From contig CAZGVB010000026.1 of NCBI GenBank assembly GCA_964528825.1, positions 1 through 22,244 on the forward strand: DNA of 22,244 nt, in the 5' to 3' direction. Source of the DNA: RGIG5612 sp964528825 (GTDB lineage Bacteria; Bacillota; Clostridia; Lachnospirales; Lachnospiraceae). Under the pieces are notes generated by a model, which was not told the DNA's origin, made no database searches, and saw only the letters and a program-made list of their open reading frames with translations. This document shows positions 13,284 to 22,244 of this stretch, piece by piece. Every line of letters starts with the position of its first letter. The first letter of the stretch is position 1. The position numbers were made by a program, and so were the translations under genes.

Positions 13284-16200
13284 CCCTTAAAATATTTTAC
13301 GGCTGCTTTGAACATCTTGATATCATATTCACCGGGGACATTCTTATATAATCCTTTTCCTATCCTTTCACTGTGTCCCATCTTTCCTATAACTCTGCCG
13401 TCCGGTGATGTGATGCCCTCTATCGCATACATCGACCCGTTTGGATTGAACCTGATATCCATGGAAGCATTGCCGTCAAGATCGACATATTGCGTTGCTA
13501 CCTGGCCGTTTGCGGCAAGCTCTCTTATCATCTCTTCCTGTGCAATAAATCTGCCCTCACCATGAGATATCGGAACATTGTATATCTCTCCGGGATGTGT
13601 AAACGACAGCCACGGTGATCTATTCGATGCGACCCTTGTGCGCACGATACGGCTCTGGTGGCGCGCTATCGTATTGAATGTGAGCGTAGGACAATCTGCA
13701 TCGGTATCGATAATCTTTCCAAAAGGCACAAGCCCCAGCTTTATCAATGCCTGAAATCCGTTGCAGATGCCGCATATAAGGCCGTCTCTCTTCTCAAGCA
13801 ATTCTTCGACTGCTTCCTTTACCTCGGCATTTCTGAAAAATGCCGTGATGAATTTTCCGCTTCCGTCCGGTTCATCCGCTCCCGAAAAGCCTCCCGGTAT
13901 GAATATCATCTGCGACTGTCTGATCGCATTCGCAAAGTCCTCTATGCTGCGCTCTATGCCCTCTGAATCCAGATTGTTGAATATCACAAGCTGTGATCGT
14001 GAGCCTGCATATTCAACCGCCTTTGCGCTGTCATATTCGCAATTGGTACCCGGAAATACCGGAATAACAGTCTTAGGACGTCCGCTTATCACATGAGTAC
14101 TGAATGAAACTTCCTTGCTGTCATAGTCAAAGCTTTCCGTTATCTTTTCTTTGCATGGTATATTGCAGCTAAATACGCTCTCAAGCTTCTCCTCATAGAG
14201 CTTCAGCAACTCGTCTAATGTGATGCTCTCTCTGCCGCCCTCTGCCTCATATGTAAGTGCAGGCTCATTTGCAGTCCTTCCTATGCGGATCACGTCAAAG
14301 CCGTGCCCGTACAGGTCAGGGACAGACTTCATATCGCAAGCATTTTTAAGTTCAATGATGATGCTGCCGTAGCAATAATTGAAAATATCATCTAAGGAAA
14401 GATCAGCGTCATATTCAAAGCCTATCATATTGCCGAATGCCATCTTCATGACAGCCTCGGCAACGCCTCCCATGCCCGGTGTATAAGCAGCTGCTGCCTT
14501 CCCACATCTGACCATATCCGCGGTCAACTTGAATATCTCTGTCAGATCATCTGTCATCGGCAGGTTGTCATTATTTCTTCGTGCCTTTAATAATATGACT
14601 TCATCTCCCGCTTCCTTGAACTCAGGCGATATGATATTTTTGATCTTATCTGCAGTCACGGCAAATGAGACCAATGTAGGCGGTACATCGATCTTTTCAA
14701 AGGTGCCGCTCATGGAGTCCTTTCCTCCGATAGCTGCGATCTTCAGCTCTTTTTGTGCCTCAAATGCTCCGAGCAAGGCAGCAAGCGGCATACCGAACCT
14801 TCTCGGATCCTTGCCGGGCTTCGGGAAATATTCCTGGAATGTAAGATATACATCTTTAAATTCGGCACCGCTTGATATAAGCTTGCATACCGACTCGACA
14901 ACAGCCAGATATGCGCCGTGATACGGGCTTTTCTCAGATATAAACGGATTAAAGCCCCAGCTCATAAGTGAGCAGTCATCCGTATCGTGTGCACCCTCTA
15001 TGGATATCTTCTGTACCATAGCCTGAGCGGGTGTGAGCTGATATTTGCCTCCGAAAGGCATAAGCACGGTACCTGTCCCTATTGTAGAATCGAACCTTTC
15101 CGACAATCCTCTCTTTGAGCATATGTTCAGATCCGATGCCATCTTTTTATGATCAGATATGAAATCTCCCGAGATCTCTCTTGCAAATCCCTGCGGTGCT
15201 GCCGGAGCTGCAAATACATGCTTTTCTGCTCCGTTGCTGTCTAAGAAGCTGCGGCTTATATCTACGATAGTCTCACCGTTCCATGTCATGGTAAGCCTTG
15301 GCTCTGCCTTTACCCTTGCTACTATGCATGCATTTATATTCTCTGCCCTTGCAAGATCCAAAAATTCCTGTGCATCTTCACTTGCAACAACCACTGCCAT
15401 ACGTTCCTGAGACTCGCTTATGGCAAGTTCCGTCCCGTCGAGGCCTTCATATTTTTTCGGAACTTTATTAAGATCTATATCCAGACCGTCTGCAAGCTCT
15501 CCTATAGCTACAGATACTCCGCCCGCTCCGAAGTCATTGCATCTTTTTATCAATCTGCTTGCCTGCGGATTTCTGAACAATCTTTGAAGCTTTCTCTCTT
15601 CTGGTGCATTACCCTTTTGTACCTCTGCTCCGCATGTCTCTACGGAATGAAGATCATGAGCCTTGGATGAGCCCGTAGCTCCTCCTATTCCGTCGCGTCC
15701 CGTGCTTCCGCCTATATAAATGACCGCATCGCCCGGAATCGGACGTTCTCTCCTTACATTTGCCTGCGGAGCTGCTGCGATGACGGCACCTATTTCCATC
15801 CTCTTTGCGGCATATCCCGGATGATACAGCTCGTCAACTATACCCGTAGCCAATCCTATCTGATTGCCATATGATGAATATCCGGCGGCCGCTGTAGTAA
15901 CTATCTTCCTTTGCGGGAGCTTGCCGCTTATAGTCTCCTCTATAGGCTTAAGAGGATCTGCCGCACCCGTGATCCTCATTGCGCCATATACATATGATCT
16001 TCCCGAAAGAGGATCTCTGATAGCACCTCCTATACATGTAGCGGCTCCTCCGAACGGCTCTATCTCGGTCGGGTGATTATGAGTCTCATTCTTAAAGAGC
16101 AACAGCCACGGCTCCTTCCTGCCGTCTTTTTCCACTTCTATCTTTACAGTGCAGGCATTTATCTCTTCACTCTCATCAAGCTTATCTAAAAGGCCCTGCT

Positions 16201-17029
16201 TTTTCAGATATTTGACAGCTATAGTACCGATATCCATAAGGCAGACGGGCTTTGTCCTGCCAAGCTCCCTGCGAACGCTCATATAATCTTCATATGCCCT
16301 TTGAAGGAGCTCATCCTCAAATGTGACATTATCTATAATGGTATTAAAGGTTGTATGGCGGCAATGATCCGACCAATATGTGTCGATCATCTTTATCTCT
16401 GTTATGGTAGGATCTCGTCTTTCTTCGTCTTTGAAATATTTTTGGCAGAATGCCACATCGGCCTCATCCATGGCAAGGCCGTTCTTTGCGATAAATCCGG
16501 TTATCTCCTCTGCAGGCATATCCGTAAATCCGCATATCGTCGCCACACTTTGAGGAACAGTATATTCTGCCTTGAGAGTCTTAGGGATATCCAGGCTTGC
16601 AAGTCTTGCCTCGACAGGATTTATGACATATTTCTTAAATGTCTCTATCTCCGCATCGCTTATATTGCCGTAAAGTATATATACCTTAGCGGAGCTTATG
16701 AGAGGTCTCTCACCCTTGGATATGATCTGTATGCATTGTGCTGCAGAATCCGCCCTCTGATCAAACTGACCGGGCAGATATTCAACCGCAAATACATATC
16801 CGCCCTTAGGATCCAGCTCTTCAAATGCATTGTCCAGCTGCGGCTCGGAAAAAACCGTCCTTACGGCATATTCAAAAAGGTCCTGTTCTATTTCTTCAGC
16901 GTCATAACGATTGATCAGCCTTATATCCTCAAGTCCCTTTATGCCCAATATATCTCTTGCTTCCGTAAGCAATGCCTTTGCTTCATTCGCAAGCTCTTTT
17001 TTCTTTTCTACAAATATCCTGTATACCAT
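13280..17029 (-). CDS. purL: Phosphoribosylformylglycinamidine synthase, fused PurL-PurQ form
   Basis: A 1249-residue enzyme that converts FGAR, glutamine and ATP to FGAM in purine synthesis. The synthase part carries the ATP/substrate motif HNHPTEIEPFGGAATCIGGA (near residue 315) and NDFGAGGVSVAIGELADGLD. The C-terminal glutaminase part begins near residue 987 (VIPVFPGTNCEYDSA), has the catalytic Cys1089 in CGICNGFQAL, and His1219 and Glu1221 in MGHSERIG. One chain thus replaces separate PurL, PurQ and PurS, as in the clostridial long form. Start chosen at ATG 17029 (MVYRIFVEKKKELANEA), where AAGAGG lies 9 bases upstream; the frame is open to 17089 but that stretch overlaps purD. It is the last gene of the pur operon, and its stop codon lies inside a 17-bp tandem repeat. 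Confidence 0.95.
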   Translation of the reverse strand: MVYRIFVEKKKELANEAKALLTEARDILGIKGLEDIRLINRYDAEEIEQDLFEYAVRTVFSEPQLDNAFEELDPKGGYVFAVEYLPGQFDQRADSAAQCIQIISKGERPLISSAKVYILYGNISDAEIETFKKYVINPVEARLASLDIPKTLKAEYTVPQSVATICGFTDMPAEEITGFIAKNGLAMDEADVAFCQKYFKDEERRDPTITEIKMIDTYWSDHCRHTTFNTIIDNVTFEDELLQRAYEDYMSVRRELGRTKPVCLMDIGTIAVKYLKKQGLLDKLDESEEINACTVKIEVEKDGRKEPWLLLFKNETHNHPTEIEPFGGAATCIGGAIRDPLSGRSYVYGAMRITGAADPLKPIEETISGKLPQRKIVTTAAAGYSSYGNQIGLATGIVDELYHPGYAAKRMEIGAVIAAAPQANVRRERPIPGDAVIYIGGSTGRDGIGGATGSSKAHDLHSVETCGAEVQKGNAPEERKLQRLFRNPQASRLIKRCNDFGAGGVSVAIGELADGLDIDLNKVPKKYEGLDGTELAISESQERMAVVVASEDAQEFLDLARAENINACIVARVKAEPRLTMTWNGETIVDISRSFLDSNGAEKHVFAAPAAPQGFAREISGDFISDHKKMASDLNICSKRGLSERFDSTIGTGTVLMPFGGKYQLTPAQAMVQKISIEGAHDTDDCSLMSWGFNPFISEKSPYHGAYLAVVESVCKLISSGAEFKDVYLTFQEYFPKPGKDPRRFGMPLAALLGAFEAQKELKIAAIGGKDSMSGTFEKIDVPPTLVSFAVTADKIKNIISPEFKEAGDEVILLKARRNNDNLPMTDDLTEIFKLTADMVRCGKAAAAYTPGMGGVAEAVMKMAFGNMIGFEYDADLSLDDIFNYCYGSIIIELKNACDMKSVPDLYGHGFDVIRIGRTANEPALTYEAEGGRESITLDELLKLYEEKLESVFSCNIPCKEKITESFDYDSKEVSFSTHVISGRPKTVIPVFPGTNCEYDSAKAVEYAGSRSQLVIFNNLDSEGIERSIEDFANAIRQSQMIFIPGGFSGADEPDGSGKFITAFFRNAEVKEAVEELLEKRDGLICGICNGFQALIKLGLVPFGKIIDTDADCPTLTFNTIARHQSRIVRTRVASNRSPWLSFTHPGEIYNVPISHGEGRFIAQEEMIRELAANGQVATQYVDLDGNASMDIRFNPNGSMYAIEGITSPDGRVIGKMGHSERIGKGLYKNVPGEYDIKMFKAAVKYFKG

Positions 17030-17072
17030 CCGACTTGTCCTCTTAAATCTGTTTTTGCGGCAATAACCGATA

Positions 17073-18356
17073 TCAGACATTTGAATCAATGCTGTTCATA
17101 CCTGCTAATGCCCTTTGCCCTATATCTCCTCTGCAGAAAAGATTATCGCATTTTATGCGGGATGCCTTATCATATGAGGCCTTTATAGCATCCTTAAGTG
17201 TATCTGCTACAGATGTAATGCCAAGCACGCGTCCTCCGTTTGTGACCAAGGTACCGTCTTTCAGATCTGCACCTGCGACATATGTATCTGCAAGCACGTC
17301 AGCGGGAATGTCGATCTCAAATCCTTTTTTATAGGATATGGGATATCCTTTGGAGGCCATGACCAGGCAGCATGCCCATTTGTCCGAAAATTTCACCTTT
17401 ATATCCGCAAGCCTCTCCTGTGTCACTGCCATCATGATATCGAGCAGGTCACTTTTCAAGAGAGGAAGCACTACCTGAGTCTCCGGATCGCCAAAGCGGC
17501 AATTGTATTCTATGACCTTCGGTCCGTCCTTTGTGATCATGAGTCCGAAATAGAGGCATCCCTTAAATGTCCTGCCCTCTGCATTCATGGCATTCATTGT
17601 AGGTATGAAGATCTCTTTCATACATCTCTCTGCTATCTGCGGCGTGTAATACGGATTCGGAGCGATGGTACCCATTCCTCCCGTATTTGGGCCGGTATCA
17701 TTATCACCTGCTCTTTTGTGATCCATTGACGATATCATAGGGACTACATTCTTGCCATCCGTAAACGAAAGCACTGAAACCTCCGGTCCCTCAAGAAATT
17801 CCTCTATGACTATATGATCACCGCTGGCGCCGAATTTTTTGTCTTTCATCATAGAAATGACAGCATCCCTTGCCTCGGCAAGCGTTTGTGCGATCACCAC
17901 TCCCTTGCCGAGTGCCAGACCGTCCGCTTTTATAACAGTAGGTATAGGAGCGCTCTCCAAATAAGCAAGTGCTTCATCCATATCATCAAAGGTCTCATAG
18001 GATGCGGTCGGAATGCCGTATTTTTTCATGAGATTTTTAGAAAAGACCTTGCTTCCTTCTATGATCGCAGCTTTCTTGTCAGGCCCGAAGCACGGTACAC
18101 CGACCGCATTCAGCGCATCCACACATCCGAGTACCAAAGGATCATCGGGTGCCACGATCGCATAATCTATATGCTCCTCCTTTGCAAATGCCGTAATACC
18201 TGCGATATCCTTTGCGTCTATATCTACACATTTCGCATCAGCAGCGATGCCCCCGTTGCCGGGAAGAGCATATATTGCATCAACGTTCTTATTTTCCTTT
18301 ATTTTCTTTATGATGGCATGCTCTCGTCCGCCGCCGCCTATGACCAATATTCTCAT
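17073..18356 (-). CDS. purD: Phosphoribosylamine-glycine ligase (GAR synthetase)
   Basis: A 427-residue ATP-grasp enzyme that joins glycine to phosphoribosylamine, the second step of purine synthesis. The N-terminus MRILVIGGGGREHAIIKKI is the family signature. The ATP-grasp part shows IPTVIKADGLALGKGVVIA and DNDTGPNTGGMGTIAPNP, followed by EYNCRFGDPETQVVLPLL. Length is normal. AAGGAAAG lies 8 bases before the ATG. It is separated from the preceding transformylase gene by 143 bases, the largest gap inside the purine operon, and by 43 bases from the chosen purL start. Confidence 0.97.
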   Translation of the reverse strand: MRILVIGGGGREHAIIKKIKENKNVDAIYALPGNGGIAADAKCVDIDAKDIAGITAFAKEEHIDYAIVAPDDPLVLGCVDALNAVGVPCFGPDKKAAIIEGSKVFSKNLMKKYGIPTASYETFDDMDEALAYLESAPIPTVIKADGLALGKGVVIAQTLAEARDAVISMMKDKKFGASGDHIVIEEFLEGPEVSVLSFTDGKNVVPMISSMDHKRAGDNDTGPNTGGMGTIAPNPYYTPQIAERCMKEIFIPTMNAMNAEGRTFKGCLYFGLMITKDGPKVIEYNCRFGDPETQVVLPLLKSDLLDIMMAVTQERLADIKVKFSDKWACCLVMASKGYPISYKKGFEIDIPADVLADTYVAGADLKDGTLVTNGGRVLGITSVADTLKDAIKASYDKASRIKCDNLFCRGDIGQRALAGMNSIDSNV

Positions 18357-18499
18357 AGAATTTCTTTCCTTATCCGTGAAACAATCTCAATTTTGACAAA
18401 TATTGTGAGGGCCTATGTTTGCCGCATCTTTGCTCATTAGTGATAGATCGGCTTCTTCCCGTAAATAAATTTCGGTCCAAGCCCATATTCTGCCGACCT
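18357..18499. other. Spacer between AICAR transformylase and purD with partial echoes of the upstream 3' end
   Basis: Two short copies of the last part of the transformylase gene are found here. The 12-base ttcccgtaaata occurs at 18520-18531 (in the gene) and again at 18456-18467. The block gtggaacaatctca (18506-18519, in the gene) recurs with one change at 18376-18389. In frame after the TAA the DNA stays open for 20 codons (RSAEYGLGPKFIYGKKPIYH) to a second TAA at 18437. No promoter or terminator is clear in the spacer. Confidence 0.4.
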
Positions 18500-19684
18500 T
18501 TAGTGGTGGAACAATCTCATTCCCGTAAATACCATAGCCATGCCATATCGATCGCAGCAATCGATAACGTCCTGATCCCTGATGGATCCTCCCGGCTCTG
18601 CGACATATCTTACGCCGCTCAATGCGCCTCTTTCTATGCTGTCTGAGAAAGGAAAGAAAGCATCAGATGCAAGTACTACATCGCTTACTTTGTTCAGATA
18701 TTCTCTCTTCTCCTCCTGTGCAAGCGGCTCCGGCCTTTGTGTGAAATATTTCTGCCAGATTCCTTCGGCACATACGTCCTCTTCGGTCTGATTTATAAAG
18801 CCGTCGATGACATTGTCCCTTACAGGACGTGCGATATCCTCCTTAAACGGAAGATCCAATACCCTGTCATATTGTCTGAGAAACCATGTATCTGCCTTAC
18901 TTCCGGCAAGCCTTGTGCAATGAACGCGGCTCTGCTGTCCTGCACCTACTCCTATAGCCTGTCCGTCATAAGCAAAGCATACGGAATTGCTCTGTGTATA
19001 TTTCAGTGTAATGAGCGCCACGATCATGTCTCTTATCGCACTTTCCGGAATATTCTTGTTTTGAGTAACAATATTTGTAAGAAGATCCTTGTTTATGACA
19101 AAATTATTCCTTGTCTGCTCGAATGTTATACCGAATACCTGCTTTTTCTCTATCTCCTTCGGAACATAATTCTTGTCGATCTTAACGATATTATAGGCGC
19201 CCTTTTTCTTGGTCTTTAATATTTCAAGCGCCTCGGGATCATAATCCGGTGCGATGATACCATCCGATACCTCTCTTTTCAGCATTTTTGCCGTTGTTAC
19301 ATCACATATATCTGAAAGGGCGACCCAATCGCCGAATGAGCAAAGCCTGTCAGTTCCTCTTGCCCTTGCATATGCACATGCCATAGGTGAATCGTCGAGT
19401 CCCTCTACATCATCCACAAAGCATGCTCTCTTCAGCTTTTGAGGAAGCGGTATGCCTACCGCGCCCGATGTCGGGCTGACATGCTTAAAGGATGCACAGG
19501 ACGCAAGGCCGGTAGCCTCCGACAGCTCCTTTACAAGCTGCCATGAATTGAATGCATCAAGGAAATTTATATATCCCGGGCGTCCGTTCAATACCTCTAT
19601 CGGCATCTCCGATCCACCATCCATATATATCTTAGCCATTGTCTGATTCGGATTGCATCCGTATTTTAATTCAAGTTCCCTCAT
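18500..19684 (-). CDS. Stand-alone AICAR transformylase (PurH C-terminal domain only)
   Basis: A 394-residue protein matching the phosphoribosylaminoimidazolecarboxamide formyltransferase half of PurH, which formylates AICAR with 10-formyl-tetrahydrofolate. Seen motifs: LKYGCNPNQ at 6-14, catalytic Lys67-His68 in SFKHVSPTSGAVG, GVGAGQQSRVHCTRLAG, and VLASDAFFPFSDSIE followed by YVAEPGGSIRDQDVIDCCD; the C-terminus is MVFTGMRLFHH. The IMP cyclohydrolase half that normally precedes it in PurH is absent. A separate cyclohydrolase gene lies directly upstream with an 18-base gap, so the two together replace PurH. A GGAAGGGG ribosome site precedes the ATG. This split form is known from Clostridia. 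Confidence 0.93.
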   Translation of the reverse strand: MRELELKYGCNPNQTMAKIYMDGGSEMPIEVLNGRPGYINFLDAFNSWQLVKELSEATGLASCASFKHVSPTSGAVGIPLPQKLKRACFVDDVEGLDDSPMACAYARARGTDRLCSFGDWVALSDICDVTTAKMLKREVSDGIIAPDYDPEALEILKTKKKGAYNIVKIDKNYVPKEIEKKQVFGITFEQTRNNFVINKDLLTNIVTQNKNIPESAIRDMIVALITLKYTQSNSVCFAYDGQAIGVGAGQQSRVHCTRLAGSKADTWFLRQYDRVLDLPFKEDIARPVRDNVIDGFINQTEEDVCAEGIWQKYFTQRPEPLAQEEKREYLNKVSDVVLASDAFFPFSDSIERGALSGVRYVAEPGGSIRDQDVIDCCDRYGMAMVFTGMRLFHH

Positions 19685-19702
19685 GTCTGTCCCCTTCCTT
19701 CA

Positions 19703-20422
19703 TCACTTATTTTTATTTATGATGCGGCTCTCTGTATCTTTGCTCTTGAGGTCAGTAAATCTGACATAAAGCGATATCCTGTTGTCCGCGTTCAGATTAT
19801 CCCATATCTTATTTGTAAATGTATCTATGTCACTGTCTATGATCACGCGTTCCGGTTCGCCCTGAAAGGTCGGAATAGGATCACCGTCACATACATATGT
19901 ATGAATAAAATGTCCCATGCCTGCCTTTGAAGGATAATCAAAGGTATATCTCGCGCAATCCGATCCCTGCGCATCGATACTCTTTAATATGCTCATCGAA
20001 TATGTAAGGTCGTCATTTTCAAATGTCATCAACGCGCTTATCCTCGGAGTAAGATTCGGCATATCGGGCTCAAAGCAGCGGCTCTTGAGCGAATCCGCAA
20101 ATGAAAGGCCCTCCGACAGACCTTCATATATGGTATCTGTCTGATCTCCGTTTGTAACTATCAGCTTATTGCCAAGCTGCCTCACTGCCGCATAAATGAT
20201 AAGGCTCGGATCCTCTACCTTTGACGCGTCAAAGGGCTCCGTATATATATTGCCGTCCTTTTCGGTAAATATCCTGTTTCTGCTGTTGGCACTTCTGCCC
20301 ATAATGAAATAAGCACATACCGCCTTGCCGCCGTCGCTGCTCTTTCCCGCTATTATACCCCTTCCGACATATGGATTATCCTTTATCAGCTCTCCTATGT
20401 CGTTTATCTTGTAAATATCCAT
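19703..20422 (-). CDS. purO: IMP cyclohydrolase, PurO type
   Basis: A 239-residue protein resembling the archaeal PurO family, which closes FAICAR to IMP, the last step of purine synthesis, and is unrelated in fold to the cyclohydrolase half of PurH. Seen: NPYVGRGIIAGKSSDGGKAV near the N-terminus, then AYFIMGRSANSRNRIF, TNGDQTDTIYEGL and the C-terminal part KAGMGHFIHTYVCDGDPIP. Assignment rests on these patterns and on its position immediately before the cyclohydrolase-less AICAR transformylase. AAGGAGAG lies a few bases before the ATG. The 108 bases upstream (to purN) hold no gene. Confidence 0.85.
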   Translation of the reverse strand: MDIYKINDIGELIKDNPYVGRGIIAGKSSDGGKAVCAYFIMGRSANSRNRIFTEKDGNIYTEPFDASKVEDPSLIIYAAVRQLGNKLIVTNGDQTDTIYEGLSEGLSFADSLKSRCFEPDMPNLTPRISALMTFENDDLTYSMSILKSIDAQGSDCARYTFDYPSKAGMGHFIHTYVCDGDPIPTFQGEPERVIIDSDIDTFTNKIWDNLNADNRISLYVRFTDLKSKDTESRIINKNK

Positions 20423-20530
20423 GTTTCTCTCCTTACCTCATGAACATATCTGTATCCCGAATAACCACTGCCCTCTAAAATGCATCCAACATCCCGAAAA
20501 ATATGCCGTCACCCCAGGCAGATCTTCATT

Positions 20531-21151
20531 TTACAAGGCCTGATCCTTTACTATCTCAGAGCAGATCTTCTCTGCTGCCTGCGGCAATATTATCCACTCT
20601 GCCTGTTCCATGATTCTGCGCTGCAGCGACTGCGGCGTATCATTTTCTTCTACATATACTGCCTTTTGCGCTATAATGCGCCCGCCGTCCGGTATCTCAT
20701 TTACAAAATGCACCGTTGCACCGCTGACCTTTACACCTTTCTCAAGCGCAGCCTCATGTACATGCAGCCCGTAAAAGCCCTCGCCGCAAAATGAAGGTAT
20801 GAGCGACGGATGAACATTGATGATCCTCTCAGGATATCTATCCGTAAAATCCTTGCTGAGAATGCTCATAAAGCCTGCAAGTATTATCAGATCGATATCA
20901 GCCTCTTCGAGCATATTGATGATCTTTTCTTCGAATTCGGACTGTCCGCGGCAATCCTTTTTCATGATCACGGCACTTTTTATACCCGCCCTACGCGCTC
21001 TTTCAAGCGCATAGGCCTTGTCATTATTTGATATCACAAGTACGATCCTTCCGTTTGTGATAATGCCGTTATTTTGCGCATCTATAAGCGCCTGCAGGTT
21101 TGTACCTCCGCCGGAGACAAGCACTGCTATATTTGCTTTATCTTTTATCAT
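20531..21151 (-). CDS. purN: Phosphoribosylglycinamide formyltransferase (GART)
   Basis: A 206-residue enzyme that formylates GAR with 10-formyl-tetrahydrofolate, the third step of purine synthesis. The N-terminus has the phosphate-binding VSGGGTNLQALIDA. Catalytic residues seen are Asn112 and His114 in INVHPSLIPSF and Asp155 in EIPDGG, within SGATVHFVNEIPDGG. GAAGGA lies close before the ATG. The 50-base gap after purM is consistent with one operon. Length is normal and nothing is odd. Confidence 0.96.
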   Translation of the reverse strand: MIKDKANIAVLVSGGGTNLQALIDAQNNGIITNGRIVLVISNNDKAYALERARRAGIKSAVIMKKDCRGQSEFEEKIINMLEEADIDLIILAGFMSILSKDFTDRYPERIINVHPSLIPSFCGEGFYGLHVHEAALEKGVKVSGATVHFVNEIPDGGRIIAQKAVYVEENDTPQSLQRRIMEQAEWIILPQAAEKICSEIVKDQAL

Positions 21152-21201
21152 TTATCCTTCGTTTGAATCCTGTCCTTAGATTTATATAATGCTTATCTTA
21201 C

Positions 21202-22242
21202 CTATATAATACTTATCTTATCGTCAGAGCTTATGATCTCTCCTATCACATAAGCATCCACACCGTTTGCATGCAGGCTCTCAAGTGCTGTATCCGCGGT
21301 CTCTTTTGAGACGATAACAACCATACCGACACCCATGTTATATGTATTGAACATATCCCTCTCAGATACATTTCCCTTTTTCATGATCATATCGAATATA
21401 GGCAATACTCTTACGGCATTCTTTTCAATCCTTGCACCGAGGCCGTCCGGAACCGACCTTGGGATATTTTCATAAAAACCGCCGCCTGTTATATGGCTTA
21501 TTCCATGTACGTCTGCTTTATCAAGTACCTCAAGCACAGGCTTTACATATATGGTAGTAGGAGTCAGCAATGCCTCTCCTATGCTCATTCCGAGCTCATC
21601 GCTGTAGCATCCGAGGTCTGCTCTTTCCACGTCAAAGACTTTTCTTACCAGTGAAAAACCGTTTGAATGTACTCCGGATGACGGAAGAGCGATCACGATA
21701 TCTCCCCGGGACATCTTGGAATTATCTATGATATTGCATTTATCAACAATACCTACCGAAAAGCCCGCAAGGTCGAAATCATCCTCTGCCATAGTTCCCG
21801 GATGCTCGGCCGTCTCTCCTCCTACGAGTGCACAGCCTGCCTGTATGCAGCCATCTGCGACTCCGCTCACAAGTGAGGCTACCTTTTCGGGTATATTTTT
21901 CCCTATTGCTATGTAATCAAGAAAGAAGATCGGCTTGGCACCGCAGCAGATGATATCATTTACACACATCGCCACGCAGTCAATACCCACCGTATCATAT
22001 CTGCCTATAAGCTGCGCTATCCTCTGCTTTGTGCCCACACCGTCCGTGCCCGAGACAAGAACAGGCTCCTTCATGCCTGTAATATCGGGTGCGAACAATC
22101 CGCCGAATCCTCCGATTCCCGTAAGAACACCCTTTGTGAATGTACTCTCGACATCCTTCTTCATCAATTTGACGCCCTTATATCCGGCCTCGATATCTAC
22201 ACCTGCAGCAGCATATGCTTCTGATCTGGAGTTTGAACTCAT
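21202..22242 (-). CDS. purM: Phosphoribosylformylglycinamidine cyclo-ligase (AIR synthetase)
   Basis: A complete 346-residue enzyme whose ATG lies two bases inside the right edge of the window; its ribosome site is outside. It converts FGAM and ATP to AIR. Seen motifs: EAYAAAGVDIEAGYKGVKLM at the N-terminus, LVSGTDGVGTKQRIA, DCVAMCVNDIICCGAKPIFF, LVGGETAEHPG, and ITGGGFYENIPRSVP. It belongs to the same ATP-binding superfamily as PurL. It heads the purine genes visible here, and purF or other pur genes would be expected further upstream (inference). Confidence 0.97.
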   Translation of the reverse strand: MSSNSRSEAYAAAGVDIEAGYKGVKLMKKDVESTFTKGVLTGIGGFGGLFAPDITGMKEPVLVSGTDGVGTKQRIAQLIGRYDTVGIDCVAMCVNDIICCGAKPIFFLDYIAIGKNIPEKVASLVSGVADGCIQAGCALVGGETAEHPGTMAEDDFDLAGFSVGIVDKCNIIDNSKMSRGDIVIALPSSGVHSNGFSLVRKVFDVERADLGCYSDELGMSIGEALLTPTTIYVKPVLEVLDKADVHGISHITGGGFYENIPRSVPDGLGARIEKNAVRVLPIFDMIMKKGNVSERDMFNTYNMGVGMVVIVSKETADTALESLHANGVDAYVIGEIISSDDKISII

Positions 22243-22244
22243 AT

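Noticed and set aside
13032..13565. Plus-strand open frame through the 17-bp repeats
   Set aside because: The period of 17 is not a multiple of three, so the apparent peptide repeats are only frame-shifted readings of the DNA repeat, and the frame runs antisense into purL.
17030..17089. Longer purL N-terminus starting at base 17089
   Set aside because: It would overlap the end of purD and lacks a ribosome site, and family members begin near the RIFVEKK segment.
16301..17188. Plus-strand open frame of 295 codons opposite purL and the end of purD
   Set aside because: It overlaps two certain genes on the other strand and its translation shows no family features.
18370..18486. 38-codon open frame in the spacer between the transformylase and purD
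   Set aside because: No ribosome site at a proper distance and no recognisable features; part of the spacer is better explained as an echo of the upstream gene end.

Overview
The window reads as a chromosomal segment of a Gram-positive, low-to-mid GC Clostridia, most likely a Lachnospiraceae member. The indications are: every gene lies on the minus strand behind strong AAGGAGG-type ribosome sites; the purine genes have the clostridial arrangement (a PurL-PurQ fusion, a stand-alone AICAR transformylase and a PurO-type IMP cyclohydrolase instead of bifunctional PurH); and the surface proteins are of the kind common in gut Clostridia (InlB B-repeats, an SKTGD sorting signal). The species cannot be named from sequence alone.

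Layout, in the direction of transcription (right to left). (1) Bases 22242-13280: a purine biosynthesis operon purM, purN, purO-type IMP cyclohydrolase, AICAR transformylase, purD, purL, covering most steps from formylation of GAR to IMP. (2) Bases 13283-13182: six tandem copies of a 17-bp unit starting at the purL stop codon. (3) Bases 13123-10466: rpsO and pnp. rpsO has its own promoter, a structured leader and a strong terminator. A second, 82-base hairpin sits between that terminator and pnp. (4) Bases 10415-10365: a long imperfect palindrome downstream of pnp that marks the border between housekeeping and accessory DNA. (5) Bases 10105-423: a three-gene surface operon with a 2764-residue secreted protein (14 InlB/Listeria-Bacteroides-type repeats around a large unassigned central region), a small membrane-anchored protein translationally coupled to it, and a cell-wall-anchored protein that shares a beta domain with the giant protein. 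(6) Bases 293-1: a near-consensus promoter with a 27-bp palindromic operator over the transcription start, driving a rubrerythrin cut by the window edge.

The purine genes act as one pathway unit. rpsO-pnp is the widely conserved ribosomal protein S15/PNPase pair, and its intergenic hairpin recalls the RNase III/PNPase autocontrol known from E. coli. The surface operon looks like one module: a very large exported protein with no anchor of its own, one membrane-tethered partner and one sortase substrate. No CRISPR array, tRNA, rRNA, transposase or integrase gene was seen. The candidate new biology is the surface trio, the 17-bp tandem array, the rpsO-pnp RNA structures and the rubrerythrin operator.
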